Below are positions 18,974-27,124 of a DNA stretch of 47,725 nt, in pieces. The position numbers and the translations under genes are program-made. How positions within the stretch are numbered: the stretch's first letter is position 1; the number at the start of each line of letters is the position of its first letter. Under the pieces are notes generated by a model. It worked only from the letters and a program-made list of their open reading frames with translations, had not been told where the DNA came from and did no database searches. The stretch comes from Thermoflexus sp. (GTDB lineage Bacteria; Chloroflexota; Anaerolineae; Thermoflexales; Thermoflexaceae), in contig JANXBD010000007.1 of the NCBI GenBank assembly GCA_025057635.1, positions 1 to 47,725 of the forward strand. Direction: 5' to 3'.

Positions 18974-20335
18974 TCAAACACCCGGTGCGGCACGCTCAGC
19001 CACGTTGGAGAGGGCCTCCTCCAACACTTCCGAGAGATGCCGCACTCGAATCGGAAGCCGAGCGCGACGAGCTCCCCACTCGAGTTGGAGCAGACATCCA
19101 GGATTGGCGGTGACCACCACCGAGGCACCCGTCGAGGCGATATCGGCCATTTTCCGCTCCAGCAGACGGCGGGACATCTCTGGATGGGTCAGGTTGTAAA
19201 TGCCAGCGCTCCCGCAGCATCGATCGGCATTCGGAAGTTCTCGGAACATCACTCCCCTCATCCGGAAGAGCAGCGATCGGGGCTGCCGGCGCACTCCCTG
19301 GACATGGCTGAGATGGCATGGCTCATGATACGTAACCCGCAGCCCCTCGGCCACGGGGACGAGATCCTCTGGCCAGATCGCCTCCAACCATTCCGTGAGA
19401 TCGCGGACCCGAGCAGCGAAGGCGCGGGCCCGACTCGCCCACTCCGGATCATCCGCCAGAAGATGTGGGTATTCCTTTAGGAAACCGCTACATGCCGCAC
19501 AATCCGCTACGATCGCGTCCAATGATCCCAGGGCCTCAAAGGCAGCGATATTCCGTCGGGCAAACCGCCGTGCCGTCTCGCGCAAGCCCTGATCATCCTG
19601 GGGTGCCCCACAGCAGACCTGATCTGGTGGCGTCACCACTGCACAGCCGCATCGCTCGAGGAGGCGAACACTGGCACGCACCACATCCCCATATACCGCG
19701 TTCATCACGCAACCTAGGAAGAACCCCACACGGTAGCGAGCTTCCGATGAAGAAGGCCGCCCCTCTAATTCCCTTCGGACAGAAGGGGCTGGATACGGCA
19801 CCAGATCTAAAAGGTCTTTCAGGCGCGGAAAGCAAGCCGACAGCCAGCGGGCTAGGGGGATCAACCCTATCCGCCAGGCCCAGCGCAATGGGAGCGCTGC
19901 CCACTCCGCCGCTCGGGGCGAGCCTAAGGCATTCTCCAGCAGCATCCGAAGCCACCAAGGTCGGGGCCGTTGGACAGCGGACGCTGCCCTTCCAGCAACA
20001 ATGGACTCTCCGATCGCTACTCCCGCTGGGCAGACCACATTACAGGCCCGGCAGTCGAGACAATGATATAGATGGGCCTCCACCACCTCATCAAGGAAAA
20101 GCCGTCCTTCCTCTACGGCCCGCAGGAGCGCTAGCCGACCCCGAGGGGACTGGATCTCTAACAAGGTTTCCTGATAGGTCGGGCAAACCGGAAGGCATCG
20201 CGCGCACCGCACACAGGCCTGCAGAATCGCATACTCCGGGCCCTCAACGAGCCGCACCCGCTGGCCAGGAATCGGCTGGCAGATCTGCTCGATTATCCCA
20301 TAAACGGCTGGCGCCTGAGACTCCGGAGCCATCAC
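18974..20335 (-). CDS. Heterodisulfide-reductase-type (Fe-S) protein, glycolate oxidase iron-sulfur subunit GlcF-like
   Basis: CVRCARCLPVCPTYQ, YHCLDCRACNVVCPAGV ferredoxin motifs; CCGAPQDDQG, HEPCHLSHVQG, CCGSAGIYNLTHPEMSRRLLERK CCG-domain motifs. Confidence 0.9.
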   Translation of the reverse strand: MMAPESQAPAVYGIIEQICQPIPGQRVRLVEGPEYAILQACVRCARCLPVCPTYQETLLEIQSPRGRLALLRAVEEGRLFLDEVVEAHLYHCLDCRACNVVCPAGVAIGESIVAGRAASAVQRPRPWWLRMLLENALGSPRAAEWAALPLRWAWRIGLIPLARWLSACFPRLKDLLDLVPYPAPSVRRELEGRPSSSEARYRVGFFLGCVMNAVYGDVVRASVRLLERCGCAVVTPPDQVCCGAPQDDQGLRETARRFARRNIAAFEALGSLDAIVADCAACSGFLKEYPHLLADDPEWASRARAFAARVRDLTEWLEAIWPEDLVPVAEGLRVTYHEPCHLSHVQGVRRQPRSLLFRMRGVMFRELPNADRCCGSAGIYNLTHPEMSRRLLERKMADIASTGASVVVTANPGCLLQLEWGARRARLPIRVRHLSEVLEEALSNVAERAAPGV

Positions 20336-20811
20336 CTCGCCTCGCGATATATGAGGTCAGCAAGCTCGCTCTTAGCCGCAATAACTCCATCGGCTACCCT
20401 GGACGCAAAGCTTGCGCTATAATCATATTTAGCGCCGATCATCCTCTTCCTAAATCAGCTCTCGAGCTCCCAGATCGGATTCATGGTAGCGGATTACCGC
20501 CTAAGCGATCGGCAGACCTAACAAAAGGAGCTCTTACCCTCTCCGTATCTTTACCTGCTAGGATGATTGTAACGGATGTGCAGCGCCTCATCCAGTCCGG
20601 CCACCTCCCTGACGTCTCATCGATATGAGCCAGACCGGAACGGCATATCTGAATCCCAGCAAATCAAACGCCTCCTCCCCGCTGGATTCAGCGGCTCGAG
20701 ATCTAAACCGAGTTCAACCTTGAGGAGATATCCGTCGGAGTGTCGGAAACCCTTAACGGCATCCTCGCGCAAAGCTGAGCGTGCTGTGACATTCGTCGCC
20801 CCTTCTCGCAA

Positions 20812-20845
20812 CTTGAGGAATTTGCCGGATCCACCCCTCCTCAAG
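20812..20845. repeat. Inverted repeat CTTGAGGA-N18-TCCTCAAG upstream of the 20917 gene
   Basis: Perfect 8-bp arms at 20812-20819 and 20838-20845; further copy of CTTGAGGA at 20719-20726; TATAAT just downstream. Confidence 0.6.
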
Positions 20846-20916
20846 CGTTGGTTATAATTTTCATAACTTCAATTCCGCTGTAACCGATACGCGAGCCTCG
20901 AACTGAAGAGGCGAGA

Positions 20917-23247
20917 ATGAGACCGAGCATCCGGATCCTCTTCGTTGTTCCCCCTCTCATCTTGCTAGTGATCATAGGCGGTATCCACCTTATTGCCCCC
21001 CATTACGCACCATCGGCGATCGAGGCCGCCGGGCCTTTGTCCGCCCATCGATTATTCCTGCCCATGATCCTCCGTGGCTACCCACCATCCCCCTCCCCTG
21101 TCAGCTCGCCAACTCCCTCCCCTACTCGCCCACCGGTTAGTTCGCCCACCCCCTCTCCTACTCGCCCGCCTATCAGTTCGCCGACTCCCTCTCCTACTCG
21201 CACACCAACCCGTTCGCCGACCCCCTCTCCCTCGGCCACCCGCCCGCCTGTGAGTTCGCCCACCCCTTCCCCTACCTCCCAACCCGATCTCCTTGATGAG
21301 TGGACCCAGCATGCCCACGACGCCCAGCGGACCAGCTACACCAACCAGGTGGTTCCGCCCCCATGGCGCTGGAAGTGGGCCTGGAACGGCCCCGACCCCC
21401 AGGGCCGGGTGAGCCCCGGCAAGTTCGGCCTGCCCCGCAACAGCCAGCCCGTCACTGGCGGCGGCCGCGTCTACATCGCCGCCGGCGACCGTGGCGTCTT
21501 CGCCCTCAACAACGCCAACGGCGCCGTCGTCTGGAACTGGAATCCCCCCGGCATCCGCGTCCACTCCACCCCCGCCTACGATCCCGACACCGCCTCCCTC
21601 TTCGTCCTCGCCACCAACGGCATCCTCTATCGCTTAAACGCCGCCACCGGCCAGATCACCGGCCAGTTCGCCACGGGGGCCGCCAGCGACCTCCCTCTCC
21701 CTCCTGCTCTGTTCAGCAATCGGGTGTTCTTCTCGATGGGGAACCAGGTTTACGCGGTGGACAAATCCTTGATGTCCCTTCTCTGGTCCTACGACGCCGG
21801 GGCGCCGGTTCATACTCCCCCGGCCTACTCTCCCTCTCACGACCTAGTGGTGGTGGCCTCCGAGGATCTCTACGTGCACGCCATCCGCAACCGCGACGGC
21901 ACCCAGGCCTGGCGCGTCAAGCCCACTGTCCGCCAGCCGGGTGATCCCGGCTCCTCTTCGAATCGCGCCGAGGTGAAGAACGGCTGGCCAGTGATCGCCG
22001 AGGGCCACGGCCTGGTGCTGATCAAGCTGCGCTTGGACTGGGACGCCCTCTGGAACCCCTGGAGCCCGTGGCCCGGCGACAACACCACGATGCGGAACGG
22101 ATTAGCCACCCGTCCGGAGTATCAGGCCCTGTTCGCGCTCCGGCTGACGGATGGCTCCCAGGCCTTCATCGCGAACGTAGGGCACGGGGGCTTCGGGGAC
22201 GGGGGTTACTTGCCGATGGGGCCCCAGCCGGTGGTCAAGCGCTTCCCCAACGGCCAGGAGGTGGCCTACGTGGTGATGCGGGGCCAGCCCTGTTTGCAAG
22301 AGCCGTGCGACGGGCGCTGGGACTCGCGCCTAGGGGAGATGATGCTGGACGACACCACTGTCCCAGGATATCAGGCGGGAGACATGCGCTTCATGCAGAA
22401 CACCTTCTTCCCCACCGATGAGCAGGCCTATCTTTCGATGGCTGGAGACTACATATTTGCCGCTCATTTCCTGGTTGGGATCGCCCACGAGATCGTGGAT
22501 CGCTCGCCGTCGCGGGGGACGGGGAACAACCCGATTCTGACGCGCAATCTGCCGCACATCATCACCTCCGCCAGCAACTGCGGCTTCAGCCCCAGTCACT
22601 ACTGCCCAGATCAGCTCGTAGAAGACGCCACCAGTGCAGGTCCTCGCGTGTTTCCTCCAGGGTTCTATATTTACTACGGTCAGGGGAATGTTTTCGACTG
22701 GTATTGGAGCGAATACGCGGCCTGGGTGGTGAGCAACGGGACGATTTATTTTGTGAGCACCGACGGCGCAGTGGTCGCCCTGGAGCACGGCGATCCCCTC
22801 TCCGTGCAGGGAGTTTCAGAGCCATCCCGAGAGGCCAGCGCGCCGCCGATAACAACAGGCATAGATTGCCAGGAGAGGCCAGCGATCCCCTACACAGAGG
22901 CGCGGGCCTGCGTTGGACAGGTCACCGCTGTCGAGGGCACCATTCGCTACGTCTTTAACAACGGCAAGGCCGTCTATCTAGGCTTCCAGAATCCGCACCA
23001 GGGCGCGCTGAAGGTCCGCATCCTGCAGCCGGACTGGAAGGCGTTCCCGATCCCCCCAGAGCGGCTGTATCCGCTAGGCGCACGCATCCGGGTGCGGGGT
23101 CAGATCGAATGGTATCAAGGAGATCCACAGATCATCGTCCGGTCACCCGTTCAAATCCGGATCCTCGATCCGCTACGATGGACAGATCTTGCGCTCGGCT
23201 TTCGAAACCCCTTTGGACAGCTGGTGGAAGATGAGGCAGGGGAATAG
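20917..23247 (+). CDS. Secreted/anchored PQQ-like beta-propeller repeat protein
   Basis: 776 aa; N-terminal hydrophobic signal; Ser/Pro/Thr linker; propeller-like GGRVYIAAGDRGVFALNNANGAVVWNWNPP, SLFVLATNGILYRLNAATGQITGQF. Confidence 0.82.
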   Translation: MRPSIRILFVVPPLILLVIIGGIHLIAPHYAPSAIEAAGPLSAHRLFLPMILRGYPPSPSPVSSPTPSPTRPPVSSPTPSPTRPPISSPTPSPTRTPTRSPTPSPSATRPPVSSPTPSPTSQPDLLDEWTQHAHDAQRTSYTNQVVPPPWRWKWAWNGPDPQGRVSPGKFGLPRNSQPVTGGGRVYIAAGDRGVFALNNANGAVVWNWNPPGIRVHSTPAYDPDTASLFVLATNGILYRLNAATGQITGQFATGAASDLPLPPALFSNRVFFSMGNQVYAVDKSLMSLLWSYDAGAPVHTPPAYSPSHDLVVVASEDLYVHAIRNRDGTQAWRVKPTVRQPGDPGSSSNRAEVKNGWPVIAEGHGLVLIKLRLDWDALWNPWSPWPGDNTTMRNGLATRPEYQALFALRLTDGSQAFIANVGHGGFGDGGYLPMGPQPVVKRFPNGQEVAYVVMRGQPCLQEPCDGRWDSRLGEMMLDDTTVPGYQAGDMRFMQNTFFPTDEQAYLSMAGDYIFAAHFLVGIAHEIVDRSPSRGTGNNPILTRNLPHIITSASNCGFSPSHYCPDQLVEDATSAGPRVFPPGFYIYYGQGNVFDWYWSEYAAWVVSNGTIYFVSTDGAVVALEHGDPLSVQGVSEPSREASAPPITTGIDCQERPAIPYTEARACVGQVTAVEGTIRYVFNNGKAVYLGFQNPHQGALKVRILQPDWKAFPIPPERLYPLGARIRVRGQIEWYQGDPQIIVRSPVQIRILDPLRWTDLALGFRNPFGQLVEDEAGE
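21106..21285 (+). repeat. Tandem 36-bp (12-aa SPTPSPTRPPVS) repeat encoding a Pro/Ser/Thr linker
   Basis: Units 21106-21141, 21142-21177, 21178-21213 each 36 nt; a 42-nt variant 21214-21255; partial fifth unit. Confidence 0.9.
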
Positions 23248-23310
23248 GGGCGGGCTGAGGAAAGCTGGCTGATGGGTCGAGCGATCTCATTACCTCAGGA
23301 GTGGCGAGAG

Positions 23311-25803
23311 ATGCCAAGAGTGATCCGAATTCATGCTGTGCTCTGGTTGGCGCTGAGCTTCGTCTGCGCTTCTTATGCGATTCGGCCTATAGCCTCTTCG
23401 TCCTCACCCAACGCCTTGAATGCGCAACCCCTGCAAAACGGCGGGCTGTTCGTTCTGGGAGACCCCATTCGGATCCGTGTCGCCCAGCGGCCAAGCTGGG
23501 TTCGCTATCGCCTCACCGATGCCTACGGCCCTGCCGACTGGACCGTCAACGGGGAAGTCTTTGAAGGAGAAGGACAGGTGCAGTCTGACAGCAGCGGGGC
23601 CTGACTGGACTTGCCGACCGATCGCCTTGCTCGATATGGCTTTTACAGGCTGGACGTCTTCACCGATCAGGGAAATTTAACGGACCTCCGGATCGGTCTA
23701 GTAGACCCGATCCTTCGCTTGGGCCCCTATGACAACCCCTCCCCCATCGGTTTTATCGTGGCCGTTGATCCTTACCCAGGTTTTGCCGGGCAGATCGCCC
23801 ACCTGGGCATCAAGTGGGTTCATTTCGATATCCCCGTGGATACGGATGATGATATCCTGAGCGCCCTCAACCCCCAGATTCAGGCCTTCGTCGATCAGGC
23901 TCTGACCAGCGATATCACCCCTATCTTTAAACTGATCGGCGGTGCCCCGCCGGGAGCAGCCGACTACAACAGCCGGTTCTATCAGAACCTGCGCCAGGTC
24001 GCCCTGGCTTATCGAAACCGGGTTCACCACTGGATCGTGGGCAATGAGATCGATGGCTGCGGATGGTGGCGCCCCTGCGATCCAGCGCTGTATGTCACCT
24101 TCCTGCGAGGAATCGCTCAAACCCTGCGAGAGGTGGATCCCCAAGCCCATATCCTGGCAGCCGATCTCTACAAGGGGGATTCGTCCGTTCTTCGGCAAAT
24201 GCTGGAAGAGGAACGACGGGATCCCTCCTTCACGCTTTTCGATGTGCTGTCGGTTCATTACCTCGAGGAGGGAAGCGGAGAGGATCTATCTCCTGACGGA
24301 TGTTGCGGCAGCATCCACACCTATCTCCGAGTGTTGCAGGAATACGGGATCCGCAAACCGATCTGGAACACCGAAGCGCTCTCGCCGCTGCGCGGCGGCA
24401 TCCACTGGCCATCCGGGGAAATCAGCTACTTTCGCGGAGGGCAGGCTGTGCCTTTGCTCTCGCCCGCAAAGACCGTGATCGGCAACCTCGCTGTGGGAGC
24501 GGAAAAGATCTTTTTCTTCAGCTATAACTACGATCAGGGGCTTCTAGGCCCTCCCGGGGGATCCTTTGACGATCCAGCCCGAACCCTGACGGAACGCGCC
24601 CTTGCCGTGCGGGCCCTGGCGGATCAGATCCAGACTGCAACTTACTATGGCCGATTAAACGGAACCCCTAACTTTGTCGAAGTACACTTCTTCAAAAACG
24701 GCGACGAAACGATCCTGGTGATCTGGAGCAATGAATCGAACCGGGATGTGGAAGCGGTGATGAGCGGGGCGAATGGCCCAGTGCGGTTATTTGATCCGCT
24801 GGGGAACGCCTATCCCCTTCGCGAAAGTGAGGGAAGGGTCAAATTCCGGGTTCATTATGAGCCCCAGTATCTGCGCGGGTTTACGAATATCCCCACGCTC
24901 ACATTTGGAGATACGATAAACGATGCGCCCTACTTTGTCTCCGAGCCGATCACGTCGGCGGTGGTCGGACGCGCCTATGATTACAACGCGGAGGTATATG
25001 ATCCGGATCCGAGCAGACGACCGAACGCTCTGATTCCGGTGACGTATAGTCTTGAACAAGCTCCCACCGGGATGCAAATCGACGCGGAAACTGGAACGAT
25101 CATCTGGAAGCCAGCCCAGACCGGTCGGTTTACAGTTCGTATCCGCGCCCAGGATCCTCAGGGGGCATCTGCGATTCAGGCCTTCGAAATCCTCGTGATG
25201 GATGCCTCTCAAAACGCCGCCCCCCAAATCCGATCCCGACCCCGCACTTCCTTCAGCGCGGTGGGCCTTCCATTTGCTTATAACGTGAATGTGTCAGATC
25301 CAGAGGGAGGTCCTATTCGCTATCAGCTTACCCAATCGCCAGTATGGCTGAACATTGATCCTGCCTCTGGATTCCTGTATGGGATCCCTTCCGAGCCTGG
25401 CGCATTCCCGGTCACGATCCGTGCCATCGATTCGCGAGGGGGATGGGCGGAGCAGACCTTCTATATTTGGGTGGCGCCCTCAGGGGCCAACAACCCGCCC
25501 GTGATCAGCGAAGGCCCTGTGGCCGTCCCCCTGGCCACCGTCGCCGCTGTGCGCTGGCGAACGCTCCAGCCCGCTGACAGTCGGGTTCGCTACGGAAGGT
25601 CCTGCGGATCATGGGAACGGACGATCGTTCACCCGGAGTGGGTTACTGAACATAGCGTGGGGATCACAGGGCTACAACCGAATACGAGCTATTGTTATGA
25701 GGTGCAGTCGGTGAACACCTGGGGAGCCAGCGAATGGCGAAGGGGATCGTTCACCACCCTGTCCAGGGAATTTCGAATCCACCTTCCACTCGTGCAAAGA
25801 TAG
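23311..25803 (+). pseudogene. Secreted glycoside-hydrolase-like protein with Ig-like (He_PIG-type) and fibronectin-like domains, interrupted by one in-frame TGA (23602-23604)
   Basis: MPRVIRIHAVLWLALSFVCASYA signal, reading frame 1 continues across GCC TGA CTG GAC TTG CCG into LDLPTDRLARYGFYRLDVFTDQG...HHWIVGNEIDGCGWW...; same frame on both sides. Confidence 0.75.
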
Positions 25804-25904
25804 AGAACTTGGTGGATGGAGGAGGCTGCCTCTGGCGGCTTCCCCCATCCACAAGCTTTATGAAGCTCGCATCCATCGTGCAAGCCAGAGAGGAACCGCG
25901 CTAC

Positions 25905-26312
25905 TTCTGGAATCGGATGATCCTCATCACACGGCAGATAAACCAGCTCCCCATAAACCGCGCCCCTGATAGAGTAGATGAACTTCTTCACCCCATACTG
26001 GAGGGAAAGGCAGATCAGGTTAAGAGAGCCTAACAGATTGACCTTCGCGTTATACATCGGGTCCGCCAACGAGATCCGCACGCTTATCGGAGCAGCGTGA
26101 TGGTTGACCGCCTCTAACCGTTCCCGCTCGAACCCCTCCGCCAGCGCTGGGCTGCGGATGTCGATCTCATCAAACCGCGCCCTGGGGTTCAGGTTCTCCC
26201 GTCGGCCAGTGCTCATGTTGTCCACCACTACTACCTCGTGGCCGTCCTCGATCAACGCATCCACCACGTGCGATCCAATCAAACTTGCTCTGCTGGTGAC
26301 CATGCATTTCAT
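25905..26312 (-). pseudogene. Truncated, degenerate NAD-dependent epimerase/dehydratase (GalE-like)
   Basis: MKCMVTSRASLIGSHVVDALIEDGHEVVVVDNMSTGRRENLN...VNHHAAPISVRISLADPMYNAKVNLLGSLNL...KKFIYSIRGAVYGELVYLPCDEDHP; Rossmann TGGAGFIGSH motif degraded; homology ends after CDEDHP. Confidence 0.85.
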
Positions 26313-26452
26313 TACGACCTCCTGGGATTTCGTTAATGTGGCTTTATCGCTCACCTACTGGGAGCCGGTGAACTCATTCGCCTTGAGAGAGTCAACGATC
26401 TATCTCCCACGCGCTATCTCTTGCGGACTCCGCGAAGTCCGTTGAGGGGTTT

Positions 26453-26706
26453 TGCGGGCAAAACCGATAGCCCACCCCCCACGCGGTCACAATGTGACGG
26501 GGCCGGGAGGGATCCGGTTCGATCTGGTTCCGCAGATGGCGGATGTAAAGCTTCAAGTAATGGGCATCCCATCCCTAGTTCTCCCAGCCTGCCCGGAGCA
26601 GGGTCTCATGGCGGACCACACGACCGGCATACTCCAACAGACAGGCCAGCAGCCGGTATTCGATGCAGGACATGCGAACACGTTGCTCGCGGACCTGCAC
26701 CTCTTA
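26453..26706 (-). pseudogene. Orphan C-terminal winged-helix (Trans_reg_C) domain of an OmpR/PhoB-type response regulator, with internal stop
   Basis: Minus strand [82 protein letters not shown] at 26575-26577; a TAA precedes the fragment. Confidence 0.85.
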
Positions 26707-27124
26707 CGGTCTTCGGGACATTCCTGGTGGTATCCCTGAATGATTTGGTCTGAGGGCATTTCATGGCTGACGGAGGCGGGATAGGGCGCCAATAGTGTCT
26801 CCCCCCTTAATCCCCCCTCCGCGCAGTCCAAGGGGCCATGGGGAGCCGGAAGGCCATCCAAGGTGCTCCCAGCTCCTAAGGGCTCCCTGACAAAGAGGAA
26901 ATATTAGGCGACCGGAGATTAACCCAACGATCAGAGGATGCCACACCAGTTTACGAGGGGCGACCCATTCATTCGTCAAACATGAAAGGACTGCTTACCA
27001 TGAAGGCTCAGAATTTCCCGCTCTCATCTGTTTAGGCCCGACCGAAACATCAACGATAGGATTTGCGGGTGGGGCGCACCCTGCCCGCAAAAGCGCGGAT
27101 CCTTGAGGGAGATCTGGTGCACCG

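Noticed and set aside
19465-20628. 387-aa plus-strand ORF opposite the GlcF-like gene
   Set aside because: Antisense shadow ORF; the minus-strand protein has all ferredoxin and CCG motifs.
21106-21285. CRISPR-like array
   Set aside because: Repeats are contiguous, in-frame and encode a Pro/Ser/Thr linker; no spacers.
23602-23604. TGA as selenocysteine or TGA-to-Trp code reassignment
   Set aside because: No selenoprotein-like context or SECIS-like hairpin noticed, and other genes in the window use TGA as a normal stop and TGG for Trp.
26424-26441. Hairpin gcggactccgcgaagtccgt
   Set aside because: Short 6-bp stem with no U-tract within a pseudogene border; insufficient to call a functional element.
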